Part shown: positions 16,844 to 25,793 of the stretch, in pieces
Position numbering within the stretch: position 1 is the stretch's first letter
Layout of the letters: every line of letters begins with the position of its first letter
From: CADEED01 sp963839685
Lineage (GTDB): Bacteria > Pseudomonadota > Gammaproteobacteria > Steroidobacterales > Steroidobacteraceae
DNA length: 64,000 nt
Direction: 5' to 3'
Assembly: GCA_963839685.1 (NCBI GenBank)
Contig: CAWIVS010000008.1
Span: forward strand, 124,001-188,000
Notes under the pieces: model-generated
What the model was told of the DNA's origin: nothing
The model's database searches: none
Seen by the model: only the letters and a program-made list of their open reading frames with translations
Made by a program: the position numbers and the translations under genes

Positions 16844-19123
16844 ATGTTTTCGCGTTTTCGCATCGGTGACCTGACGCTCGATACTGGGCAGCGTTCGTTG
16901 CTGCGTGACTCGAAACCGATTCCGCTCGGGCGCCTCACGTATCGACTGCTGCTGACGCTCGTGGAAGCCGCGCCCAACATGGTCTCCCACGATGAGTTGA
17001 TAAATTCGGTCTGGGGCGGACGCTCGGCAAGCCCGGAAACGATCAGTCAGCGGATCAAGCTGCTGCGAGATGCGCTCTCGGACGATCCGCACAAGCCCCG
17101 CTATGTGGAGCTGGTCCGCGGCCAGGGTTACAGATTGCTGCCGCGAGTCGAAGTCCTGCCGGACGAATCGCCAGCCCGCCATCGACGCAGATGGGTCGTG
17201 CCGATAGGTGCTGCGATCTCCCTCGCCGCGGCCGCTGCGATCGTATTCTGGATCGTGACAGCACAGACCGACGCGGTGCGCGAGAGCACTTCGATCGCGG
17301 TACTTCCCTTCGAGGATCTGAGCCCGGAACGGGATCAGCAGTACCTGGCGGACGGCATCGCAGAAGAGATCCTCAACGTGCTTTCGAGAGCCACGACGCT
17401 TCGGGTCATTGCGCGCACGTCATCGTTCTCCTTCAGGGGCAAGGACGCGGATGTCCGGCGGATTGCCGAAGCGCTCGGCGTGACTCACGTTCTCGAAGGG
17501 AGTGTGCGAAAAGCAGGAGACCGGATTCGGGTCACGGTTCGGCTCGTGGATGCATCAGATGGCAGGCGGTTTTGGTCGGAATCGTACGATCGAGTAGTCA
17601 GCGATATCCTGGCGTTGCAAGTTCACGTTGCCCGGTCGGTTGCCGCGGAGCTCAGGGCGAATCTTCAAAATCTAGCCGATGTTCCAGCCCGAGGAGTGAA
17701 GCCAGAAGCGTACGATCTGTACCTGCGCGGTCAGCAGAAGATCCGATTCGACGACTACGGCGAAGCCGTGCGCTACTTCGAACAGACGATCGCGATCGAC
17801 CCCGAATTCATCCCTGGATACCACGGCCTCGGCCTGGCGTACGTCATGGAGGTCGTCGACCAGCGGGTTTCCATGGCGGAGAACCGAGCCAAGCTGCGCG
17901 AGGTTGTCGGCCGTGGACTGCATCTGGCGCCCGAGGATCCAGGCCTGCTCGGGCTCAGCGCTCAGCTGGCGCGATATGACGGGGACATCAAGCTCGCGCA
18001 GGAGCGATTCGCGACCGCTCAGCAGAAGGATCCCTCAAACGGCGTCCTTCGACTCCTGTACCCGGTATTCAAGCTCGATCAGGGCTACCCGCGCGAAGCG
18101 CTTGAGCTGAATCGTCGTATCCGCGAGATCGACCCGTTGAATCCCATCATCTACATCACCGTCTGGGCCAGCTATATGGACCTCTGGAATGCACAAGAGG
18201 CCCTCGCAGCGGCCGAGCGGTACCGAGAGATCGTCTCGCCGACAAACCCGAACGCGGACGGATTGATAGCGCAGACGCGGTGGCTGCTCTCGGGCGATCT
18301 TGCCGGGAGCATCGAGCACGGCAACAGACTCGTAGATCAGATCGGACCGCGCGGGGGCACAGCCCCTTGGCTTGCGCAGCTGTATTACGACATCGGCGAT
18401 CTGCAAACGGCTGAGTCCCTCATGGAACCTGCTCGGCGGACTTCGGCGAACTTGCAATTTCTCGGCGCGATGGCCCCCGTCGAAGCCTACCGGCATCTCG
18501 TCTACGGCGAAATCGAGGAGGCCCGGCGACTGGCTGTTTCGGAGCTAACCGCGCCAAAGAAGATCTGGGGCGGCGATGCTGGCGATTTCATTCTCCTGCG
18601 GCTCGCGGTCGATGCGATGCTCGAAAGTGGTGAAGCACAGCGGGCCGTGGACTTCCTGGAGATGCTGGCGCCAGAGTATGCCCAGTACAAGGCACGCAAG
18701 GACATCGATCCAGCGGATTTTTCGCCAGCGCCGGTTCCGGTAAAGAGCGCGTGGTCGTCGTACCCTGCCCTCTATTTCGCCGACTATAGCCGCGCGTTGC
18801 GTGCAACGGGCGATGAGGCTGGGGCGAACCAGATGCTCGATCATCTGGAAGCGATTCTGGAGCTGCGCAGAAAACGAGGGCTGTTTATCGAGGAGCGCTT
18901 CGCTGCGGAAGCGATGGCGTTACGCGGAAAGACGGAGGCAGCATTGGACGCACTCGAAAAAGCCGAGCTTGATCGGACGATTTACTATTGTTTGCATCTC
19001 TGCTTGCTGCACAACGAAATCTTCGCCAGCTTTCGCGATCACCCTCGCTTTGTGGCGCTGGTCGGGAAGATCCAACGCGACCTGCGCCGGCAGCGCGAGC
19101 AGCTAGAATCGGCGAAAAACTGA
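16844..19123 (+). CDS. CadC/ToxR-type winged-helix regulator with TPR domain, copy 1
   Basis: About 759 residues. Residues 1-100 form an OmpR/CadC winged helix (SPETISQRIKLLRDALSDDP, then VELVRGQGYRLLPRVE). One membrane segment follows (VVPIGAAISLAAAAAIVFWI), then a TolB-N/FlgO-like domain (TSIAVLPFEDLSPERDQQYL to LEGSVRKAGDRIRVTVRLVD) and a long array of TPR-like helices to the end. It would bind DNA on the cytoplasmic side and sense through its periplasmic half. The ATG at 16844 is chosen because FSRFRIGDLTL begins here in all three copies. Upstream, ggaaaaagtactagcatcag shares gtactagcatcag with copy 2, a possible common promoter element. The target gene is unknown. Confidence 0.85.
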   Translation: MFSRFRIGDLTLDTGQRSLLRDSKPIPLGRLTYRLLLTLVEAAPNMVSHDELINSVWGGRSASPETISQRIKLLRDALSDDPHKPRYVELVRGQGYRLLPRVEVLPDESPARHRRRWVVPIGAAISLAAAAAIVFWIVTAQTDAVRESTSIAVLPFEDLSPERDQQYLADGIAEEILNVLSRATTLRVIARTSSFSFRGKDADVRRIAEALGVTHVLEGSVRKAGDRIRVTVRLVDASDGRRFWSESYDRVVSDILALQVHVARSVAAELRANLQNLADVPARGVKPEAYDLYLRGQQKIRFDDYGEAVRYFEQTIAIDPEFIPGYHGLGLAYVMEVVDQRVSMAENRAKLREVVGRGLHLAPEDPGLLGLSAQLARYDGDIKLAQERFATAQQKDPSNGVLRLLYPVFKLDQGYPREALELNRRIREIDPLNPIIYITVWASYMDLWNAQEALAAAERYREIVSPTNPNADGLIAQTRWLLSGDLAGSIEHGNRLVDQIGPRGGTAPWLAQLYYDIGDLQTAESLMEPARRTSANLQFLGAMAPVEAYRHLVYGEIEEARRLAVSELTAPKKIWGGDAGDFILLRLAVDAMLESGEAQRAVDFLEMLAPEYAQYKARKDIDPADFSPAPVPVKSAWSSYPALYFADYSRALRATGDEAGANQMLDHLEAILELRRKRGLFIEERFAAEAMALRGKTEAALDALEKAELDRTIYYCLHLCLLHNEIFASFRDHPRFVALVGKIQRDLRRQREQLESAKN
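16975..19123 (+). repeat. Large inverted repeat, left arm
   Basis: The body of CadC copy 1 is almost identical at the DNA level to the reverse complement of 20565-22720, with only scattered single-base differences over about 2.1 kb. Identity ends at the stop codon on one side and falls within the first codons on the other. The two arms enclose 1.44 kb (19124-20564), so homologous recombination could invert that segment. Confidence 0.85.
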
Positions 19124-19211
19124 GCGAAGCGGGGCTTTACGATCAGGTCGAACAGGACTGACCATGCGGCCGGGTGTGCTCTGATCTGCAAGGTTACGAT
19201 GGGCGCGACAA

Positions 19212-20269
19212 TCACCCGTACTCGACTCCAGGGTTCGCAACCGCTGCCGGCTCGAAGCCGGCCTTGTCTTTCGGCGCGAACCGCTTCAGGAAGTGCTCGA
19301 TGCGATGTTTGAGTGGGTTGAATGCGAGGCCAAAGATTGCGCCGAGTAATGCGCTTACGAAACTATCGTTCACGCTGCAGCGCATGAACGAGCTTATGTG
19401 CGACGTAGATTTCGACCACGGCGAACAGAAAGAGCAACAAGGCGACCGTGGCGGCATAGACCAGCGTCTTGCGGACGATCAGCGCGGGGCTGATGGCGCC
19501 GGCATAGAACACCGCCGCGGCGAAGCAGATCACCATGGTGAGGCCGCTCGCGATACTGAAAATTTGCTGGATCACGGCGCGGACGTCGGGGGTTGTCGAG
19601 TCGGGCAGCGCCAGGTCGATCGCTCCGGCGAACATCGTGATGATGGCTGCTGCGATTGCAGCCTCGAAGAACCACAACACCTTGCGCCTGGCCTCGACGT
19701 CCGGCCCGCGAAGCGTAATGTAGAAATAGAGGATGCCGATCGCGGTGATGGCCATCAATATGGGGGCGACCGCGCGGATGTCCGCAGCAAATCAGGATCA
19801 CCGCGCTTGCAGTCGCCGAAATTATCCAGGTGGCTGCAGGGCGGAGCAAGAATACCGCCGCTTGTTGCAGCGGCGGCGATTTGCCCCAGATCGTCGGGCT
19901 CGAAGCGATGTCCGCCGCTGTCAGTTTGCGCGGAAAGAGCTGTGAGGAGCGGATGAAGAGGGCAGACCCGAGGAAGAACAGCAGCATCTGCACGATTTGC
20001 CGGATGAGCGGGATGACATGCAGCCTGTCGAACAGCAATCTGACAACGACACTGCCGTAGATGAAGGTCAGCGACAGGGCGATCGCGATGTTCGGTGCAT
20101 GGTTGCCTGCGCGCCAGGCGATCAGCATCGCGATACCGAGGACCAGGAGACACACGCTGATGCTCGTAGAATCCGAGAACCGCGCCATGAACAACTCAGC
20201 CGGCGCCGGCCAGGAAAGTGCCAGCACGGCGACGGCGGCAATGATTCCCGCGGAACTGGCCGCGAGCAC
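19212..20269 (-). pseudogene. Polytopic membrane sensor-like domain, two frameshifts
   Basis: Three frames join into one protein. It begins near 20269 with LAASSAGIIAAVAVLALSWP and continues with several membrane spans (ISVCLLVLGIAMLIAWRAG, LIRQIVQMLLFFLGSALFI). It shifts near 19790 to GILYFYITLRGPDVEARRKV and LWFFEAAIAAAIITMFAGAI, then near 19380 to FVSALLGAIFGLAFNPLKHR, and stops at 19212. The ending FNPLKHRIEHFLKRFA is typical of the junction after the membrane region of some sensor kinases or phosphatases, but no kinase domain follows. It lies wholly inside the segment bounded by the two inverted CadC copies. Probably dead. Confidence 0.65.
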
Positions 20270-20462
20270 GAGAGTCGACCGAACGCAAATCGTGGCGATG
20301 CCATGTCTTGCCCTGGTTGGAAGCGCGGCACATTATTCGCGGTGTCGCAGCCTTCTGTCACCAGCGGCGTCGGAAGGGCACCAAAACGTGCAGCCGGCTG
20401 CGCTGTGACATCTGTCTTCGAATAGACCGTTACCTATCTAATCGGAAAAGACCCCGGGAAAT

Positions 20463-20536
20463 TGGTCGGGTGAGACGATTTGTCGAGTCAATGCAGAGCC
20501 ATGGCGGATCTTCGTTCGGCCGCTAAAGCCTTGATC
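20463..20536 (-). repeat. att-like repeat in inverted orientation (copy F)
   Basis: On the minus strand it reads gatcaaggctttagcggccg, then atccgccatggctctgcatt, and ends tctcacccgacca (one C short). It is the same 75-bp unit as copies D and E but the only one pointing the other way. It lies 28 bp beyond the stop of CadC copy 2, inside the segment enclosed by the large inverted repeat. Confidence 0.85.
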
Positions 20537-20564
20537 CAGAAAGGCTGGCGCCAGTGTCGCTCGA

Positions 20565-22720
20565 TCAGTTTTTCGCTGATTCCAACTGCTCGCGCTGCCG
20601 GCGCAGGTCGCGTTGGATCTTCCCGACCAGCGCCACAAAGCGAGGGTGATCGCGAAAGCTGGCGAAGATTTCGTTGTGCAGCAAGCAGAGATGCAAACAA
20701 TAGTAAATCGTCCGATCAAGCTCGGCTTTTTCGAGTGCGTCCAATGCTGCCTCCGTCTTTCCGCGTAACGCCAGCGCTTCCGCAGCGAAGCGCTCCTCGA
20801 TAAACAGCCCTCGTTTTCTGCGCAGCTCCAGAATCGCTTCCAGATGATCGAGCATCTGGTTCGCCCCAGCCTCATCGCCCGTTGCACGCAACGCGCGGCT
20901 ATAGTCGGCGAAATAGAGGGCAGGGTACGACGACCACGCGCTCTTTACCGGAACCGGCGCTGGCGAAAAATCCGCTGGATCGATGTCCTTGCGTGCCTTG
21001 TACTGGGCATACTCTGGCGCCAGCATCTCCAGGAAGTCCACGGCCCGCTGTGCTTCACCACTTTCGAGCATCGCATCGACCGCGAGCCGCAGGAGAATGA
21101 AATCGCCAGCATCGCCGCCCCAGATCTTCTTTGGCGCGGTTAGCTCCGAAACAGCCAGTCGCCGGGCCTCCTCGATTTCGCCGTAGACGAGATGCCGGTA
21201 GGCTTCGACGGGGGCCATCGCGCCGAGAAATTGCAAGTTCGCCGAAGTCCGCCGAGCAGGTTCCATGAGGGACTCAGCCGTTTGCAGATCGCCGATGTCG
21301 TAATACAGCTGCGCAAGCCAAGGGGCTGTGCCCCCGCGCGGTCCGATCTGATCTACGAGTCTGCTGCCGTGCTCGATGCTCCCGGCAAGATCGCCCGAGA
21401 GCAGCCACCGCGTCTGCGCTATCAATCCGTCCGCGTTCGGGTTTGTCGGCGAGACGATCTCTCGGTACCGCTCGGCCGCTGCGAGGGCCTCTTGTGCATT
21501 CCAGAGGTCCATATAGCTGGCCCAGACGGTGATGTAGATGATGGGATTCAACGGGTCGATCTCGCGGATACGACGATTCAGCTCAAGCGCTTCGCGCGGG
21601 TAGCCCTGATCGAGCTTGAATACCGGGTACAGGAGTCGAAGGACGCCGTTTGAGGGATCCTTCTGCTGAGCGGTCGCGAATCGCTCCTGCGCGAGCTTGA
21701 TGTCCCCGTCATATCGCGCCAGCTGAGCGCTGAGCCCGAGCAGGCCTGGATCCTCGGGCGCCAGATGCAGTCCACGGCCGACAACCTCGCGCAGCTTGGC
21801 TCGGTTCTCCGCCATGGAAACCCGCTGGTCGACGACCTCCATGACGTACGCCAGGCCGAGGCCGTGGTATCCAGGAATGAATTCGGGGTCGATCGCGATC
21901 GCCTGTTCGAAGTAGCGCACGGCTTCGCCGTAGTCGTCGAATCGGATCTTCTGCTGACCGCGCAGGTACAGATCGTACGCTTCTGGCTTCACTCCTCGGG
22001 CTGGAACATCGGCTAGATTTTGAAGATTCGCCCTGAGCTCCGCGGCAACCGACCGGGCAACGTGAACTTGCAACGCCAGGATATCGCCGACTCCTCGATC
22101 GTACGATTCCGACCAAAACCGCCTGCCATCTGATGCATCCACGAGCCGAACCGTGACCCGGATCCGGTCTCCTGCTTTTCGCACACTCCCTTCGAGCACG
22201 TGAGTCACGCCGAGCGCTTCGGCAATCCGCCGGACATCCGCGTCCTTGCCCCTGAAGGAGAACGATGACGTGCGCGCAATGACCCGAAGCGTCGTGGCTC
22301 TCGAAAGCACGTTGAGGATCTCTTCTGCGATGCCGTCCGCCAGGTACTGCTGATCCCGTTCCGGGCTCAGATCCTCGAAGGGAAGTACCGCGATCGAAGT
22401 GCTCTCGCGCACCGCGTCGGTCTGTGCTGTCACGATCCAGAATACGATCGCAGCGGCCGCGGCGAGGGAGATCGCAGCACCTATCGGCACGACCCATCTG
22501 CGTCGATGGCGGGCTGGCGATTCGTCCGGCAGGACTTCGACTCGCGGCAGCAATCTGTAACCCTGGCCGCGGACCAGCTCCACATAGCGGGGCTTGTGCG
22601 GATCGTCCGAGAGCGCATCTCGCAGCAGCTTGATCCGCTGACTGATCGTTTCCGGGCTTGCCGAGCGTCCGCCCCAGACCGAAGCTATCAACTCATCGTG
22701 GGAAACCATGTTGGGCGCGG
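20565..22720 (-). repeat. Large inverted repeat, right arm
   Basis: Partner of 16975-19123. Near-identity runs from the stop codon through most of the gene and falls off within the first ~35 codons, where this copy instead resembles CadC copy 3. Confidence 0.85.
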
Positions 22721-22844
22721 CTTCCACGAGCGCCAGCAGCAGTCGATAAGTGAGGCGGCCCAGCGGAATCGGTTTTGAGTCGCATAGCAACAGACGCCGG
22801 CCAGTATCCAGCGTCAAATCACCGATGCGAAAACGCGAGGCCAT
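20565..22844 (-). CDS. CadC/ToxR-type winged-helix regulator with TPR domain, copy 2
   Basis: About 759 residues, differing from copy 1 at only about a dozen positions. It has the same winged helix, single membrane segment, TolB-N-like domain and TPR array. The first 30 or so codons, however, follow copy 3: DTGRRLLLCDSKPI here and in copy 3, against DTGQRSLLRDSKPI in copy 1. This mosaic pattern suggests gene conversion. The ATG at 22844 (MASRFRIG) is taken, with a second possible ATG three codons earlier. The upstream region shares gtactagcatcag with copy 1. Both copies are intact, so both may be made. Confidence 0.85.
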   Translation of the reverse strand: MASRFRIGDLTLDTGRRLLLCDSKPIPLGRLTYRLLLALVEAAPNMVSHDELIASVWGGRSASPETISQRIKLLRDALSDDPHKPRYVELVRGQGYRLLPRVEVLPDESPARHRRRWVVPIGAAISLAAAAAIVFWIVTAQTDAVRESTSIAVLPFEDLSPERDQQYLADGIAEEILNVLSRATTLRVIARTSSFSFRGKDADVRRIAEALGVTHVLEGSVRKAGDRIRVTVRLVDASDGRRFWSESYDRGVGDILALQVHVARSVAAELRANLQNLADVPARGVKPEAYDLYLRGQQKIRFDDYGEAVRYFEQAIAIDPEFIPGYHGLGLAYVMEVVDQRVSMAENRAKLREVVGRGLHLAPEDPGLLGLSAQLARYDGDIKLAQERFATAQQKDPSNGVLRLLYPVFKLDQGYPREALELNRRIREIDPLNPIIYITVWASYMDLWNAQEALAAAERYREIVSPTNPNADGLIAQTRWLLSGDLAGSIEHGSRLVDQIGPRGGTAPWLAQLYYDIGDLQTAESLMEPARRTSANLQFLGAMAPVEAYRHLVYGEIEEARRLAVSELTAPKKIWGGDAGDFILLRLAVDAMLESGEAQRAVDFLEMLAPEYAQYKARKDIDPADFSPAPVPVKSAWSSYPALYFADYSRALRATGDEAGANQMLDHLEAILELRRKRGLFIEERFAAEALALRGKTEAALDALEKAELDRTIYYCLHLCLLHNEIFASFRDHPRFVALVGKIQRDLRRQREQLESAKN

Positions 22845-22895
22845 TGACACCATCCGACAGGAACTGAGCTCGGACTGCTCGGTTCGGCGGCACTG

Positions 22896-23051
22896 ATGCT
22901 AGTACATTCTTCGTTTTCAGAGAGGTCAAGCAGGTCAACGCCCGAAATCTATCTGCTCAGGCACGGCGAGACGGAAGGGAGTCTCAGCGCCAGTCACACC
23001 GGGATTTCAGATATCCCGCCTGTGCAACTCGTCAAGTTCGTGCGTCCTTAG
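22896..23051 (+). pseudogene. Histidine phosphatase (phosphoglycerate-mutase-like) N-terminal scrap
   Basis: An open frame from the ATG at 22896 contains PEIYLLRHGETEGSLSASHT and then GISDIPP, the N-terminal strand and RHGE catalytic motif of the histidine phosphatase superfamily. After these ~25 residues the match is lost and the frame stops at 23049-23051. The remaining catalytic residues are absent, so it cannot be functional. It shows that another gene was broken in the space between the regulator copies. Confidence 0.65.
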
Positions 23052-23104
23052 CTCGCCGCCTCCACGACGAGCGTGCAGCGCGTGCCGTCGCAATCAACCA
23101 GGGA

Positions 23105-23320
23105 CTACTGACGACTGCGCACCATCCTATCCACAGACTGCTTTGACGCGCACCCACATCTCTTGCCGTAATTGTCAATCACACAGTACTGCATTGAGTA
23201 CTCGGGGCAGCGTGACGCTGATGCTGATGCATGTCGAGGACGCCCGTCTGGAGCCATCGTGCTGCACCCTGCCAACGTCAGCGCGGCAGCGCAGCACAGC
23301 AGCCATTGTCTTTTCAACAT
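23105..23320 (-). CDS. Small lipoprotein
   Basis: A 71-residue predicted lipoprotein: MLKRQWLLCCAAALTLAGC has lipobox LAGC, followed by STMAPDGRPRH. The short mature part has four cysteines (CPEYSMQYCVIDNYGKRCGC), suggesting disulfides in the periplasm. The ATG at 23320 has ggag seven bases upstream and is preferred over one 27 codons further out, which lacks a signal. No family recognised. It lies between regulator copies 2 and 3. Confidence 0.6.
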   Translation of the reverse strand: MLKRQWLLCCAAALTLAGCSTMAPDGRPRHASASASRCPEYSMQYCVIDNYGKRCGCASKQSVDRMVRSRQ

Positions 23321-23436
23321 TGTCGTGCTCCGAACAAGCCGGATATCGCGGCTGGTTGAAGCTAGCGACGACGCGCTCCCTCTGGGTGAAGCTTGCCCCA
23401 AGAATGTTCAAAGATTGCCTTAAAGCGCCGCTTCGA

Positions 23437-25710
23437 TCAGTTTTTCGCTGATTCCAACTGCTCGCGCTGTCGGCTCAGGTCGCTTTGGATCCGCTCGACC
23501 AGCGCCACGAAGCGCGGGTGGTCGCGAAATCCGGCGAAGATCTCGTTGTGCTGCAACACCAGATGCCAGCGATAGTAGATCGTCCGATCGCGTTCGGCCT
23601 TCTCGAGCGCATCCAGAGCGGTGTCTGTGCGCCCGCGCAGCGCGGACGCTTCCGCGGCGTGGCGCTCCTCGATGAAAAGTCCCCGCTTTCTGCGCAGCTC
23701 CAGAACCGCCTCCAGATGATCCAGCATCTGGTTCGCCCCGGCCTGATCGCCTGCTGCTCGCAACGCGCGACTATAGTCGGCGAAATAGAGGGCAGGGAAT
23801 GACGACGTCGCGCTCTTTACCGGAATCGGAGCGGGTGAAAAATCCGCTGGGTCGATGTCCTTGCGCGCCTTGTACTGGGCATACTCCGGCGCAAGCGTCT
23901 CCAGGAAGTCCACGGCCCGCTGTGCCTCACCCCTTTCGAGCAGCGCATCGACCGCGAGCCGCAGCAGAATGACATCGCCCGGGTCGCCGCCCCAGATCTT
24001 CTTTGGCGCGGTCAGCGTTGCGACAGCCAGTTGCCGGGCCTCCTCGATTTCGCCGTGGGCGAGATTCCGGTAGGCGTCGACCGCGACTATCTCGTACTCA
24101 CTCCGCAAAGCCCATCGTCCACGTGCCATCAGCGAATCGGCCGTTTGCAGGTCGCCGATGTCGTAATACAGCAGCGGAAGCCAAGGCGGTATGCCCTCGC
24201 CCGCCTGTTCGACCTGAGCTGCATGTCTGCTGCCATGCTCGATGCTTCCGGCAAGATCGCCCAAGAGAATCCACCGTGTTATCGCTATCAAACAGTCGGC
24301 GGTCGTGTCTGTCGGCGTGACGATCTCTTGATAACGCTCGGCCGATGCAATGGCCTCCTTTGCATTTCCGAGGTCCAAGTAGTCAGCCCAAAACCCGATG
24401 TAGAGGTTTGAATTCAACGGGTCGATGTCGCGGATGCTACGAGTCAGCGCGAGCGCTTCGTCAGGGTAGCCCTGATCGAGTCTGAAAATCGCGTACTGAC
24501 CTTGAACGTATCTGTTTGAGGGATCCTTTTGCCGAGCGGTCGCGAATCGCTGCTCCGCGAGCTTGATATCGCCGTCATACCGGGCCAAGAGCGCACCGAG
24601 CGCGAGCAGCCCTGGATCGTCCGGCGCCAGACGTAGGCCACGACCGAGCATTTCGCGCAGCCTGGCTCGGTTCTCCGCCATCGGAACCTGCACGTCGGCA
24701 ACCTGCCAGCGGTACGCGCCGCCGAGGCTGTAATACGCCGGGATGAACCCGGGGTCGATCGCGATCGCCTGTTCGAGGTAGCGCACGGCTGCGCCAAATT
24801 CCCGTCTTCGAAGCTCGTGCTGACCACGCAGGTACAGTTCGTACGCTTCTGCATTCACTCCCTTGGCAGGAACATCTGCCAGATTCTGCAGATTCGCCCT
24901 GAGCTCCGCGGCAACCGACCTGGCTACATTCGTTTCCAGCGCCAGCACGTCCCCCACGGGTTGGTCGTACGATTCCGACCACACCCGACTGCCATTGGAC
25001 GCGTCGACGAGGCGGACGGTCACCCGGATCCTGTCTCCCTCTTTTCGCACGCTGCCTTCGAGGACGTGCGTTACGCCAAGCGCTTTGGAAATGCGCGCGA
25101 TATCCGCGTCCTTGTCCCGGAAAGAGAATGACGACGTACGAGCAATTACGCGGAGCGTCGTGACCTTGGAGAGCAGATTGAGGATCTCCTCCGCGAGGCC
25201 GTCCGCCAGGTACTGCTGATCCTGCCCCGGGCTCAGGTCCGTGAAGGGAAGCACCGCGACCGAAGTGCGCTCGGTCACTGCGTCGATCTGCGCTGCCATG
25301 ATCCAGAATACGATCGCAGCAGCCGCGGCGAGGGAGATCGCGGCACCTATCTGCACAACCCATCTGGATCGAGAGCGGGGCGGCGATTCGTCCGGCAGGA
25401 CTTCGACTCGCGGCAGCAATCTGTAACCCTGGCCGCGGACCAGCTCCACATAGCGGGGCTTGTGCGAATCGTCCGAGAGCGCATCTCGCAACAGCTTGAT
25501 CCGCTGACTGATCGTCTCCGGGCTTGCCGAGCGTCCGCCCCAGACTGAATCTATCAACTGATCGTGGGAGACCATGTCGGGCGCGGCTTCCACGAGCGTC
25601 AGCAGCAGTCGATAGGTGAGGCGGCCGAGCGGAATCGGTTTTGAGTCGCATAGCAACAGACGCCGGCCAGTATCCAGCGTCAAATCACCGATGCGAAAAC
25701 GCGAAGCCAT
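23437..25710 (-). CDS. CadC/ToxR-type winged-helix regulator with TPR domain, copy 3 (diverged)
   Basis: About 757 residues with the same domain order as copies 1 and 2, but clearly diverged in the sensor half, for example TSVAVLPFTDLSPGQDQQYL and HELRRREFGAAVRYLEQAIA. The winged helix (residues 1-100) and the C-terminal ending (LSRQREQLESAKN) stay nearly identical. The ATG at 25710 matches the start of the other copies. Only 10 bp separate it from a 48-bp repeat (25721-25768), so the upstream region shared by copies 1 and 2 has been lost, and expression must come from the repeat or beyond. A different ligand from copies 1 and 2 is plausible. Confidence 0.85.
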   Translation of the reverse strand: MASRFRIGDLTLDTGRRLLLCDSKPIPLGRLTYRLLLTLVEAAPDMVSHDQLIDSVWGGRSASPETISQRIKLLRDALSDDSHKPRYVELVRGQGYRLLPRVEVLPDESPPRSRSRWVVQIGAAISLAAAAAIVFWIMAAQIDAVTERTSVAVLPFTDLSPGQDQQYLADGLAEEILNLLSKVTTLRVIARTSSFSFRDKDADIARISKALGVTHVLEGSVRKEGDRIRVTVRLVDASNGSRVWSESYDQPVGDVLALETNVARSVAAELRANLQNLADVPAKGVNAEAYELYLRGQHELRRREFGAAVRYLEQAIAIDPGFIPAYYSLGGAYRWQVADVQVPMAENRARLREMLGRGLRLAPDDPGLLALGALLARYDGDIKLAEQRFATARQKDPSNRYVQGQYAIFRLDQGYPDEALALTRSIRDIDPLNSNLYIGFWADYLDLGNAKEAIASAERYQEIVTPTDTTADCLIAITRWILLGDLAGSIEHGSRHAAQVEQAGEGIPPWLPLLYYDIGDLQTADSLMARGRWALRSEYEIVAVDAYRNLAHGEIEEARQLAVATLTAPKKIWGGDPGDVILLRLAVDALLERGEAQRAVDFLETLAPEYAQYKARKDIDPADFSPAPIPVKSATSSFPALYFADYSRALRAAGDQAGANQMLDHLEAVLELRRKRGLFIEERHAAEASALRGRTDTALDALEKAERDRTIYYRWHLVLQHNEIFAGFRDHPRFVALVERIQSDLSRQREQLESAKN

Positions 25711-25720
25711 TGACAGCTCT

Positions 25721-25768
25721 TGCGAGGTCAGCTTGATCAACCGTCAGGGGACGGTCAATACGCAAATC
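25721..25768 (+). repeat. 48-bp direct repeat, copy 2
   Basis: Identical to 15113-15160, including the ccgtcaggggacgg hairpin, and followed by tctcacccctt. It marks the joint between regulator copy 3 and the MFS gene at 25794. The two copies bracket 10.6 kb that contains all three regulators. Confidence 0.8.
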
Positions 25769-25793
25769 TCTCACCCCTTCGACTCGGACGCGA

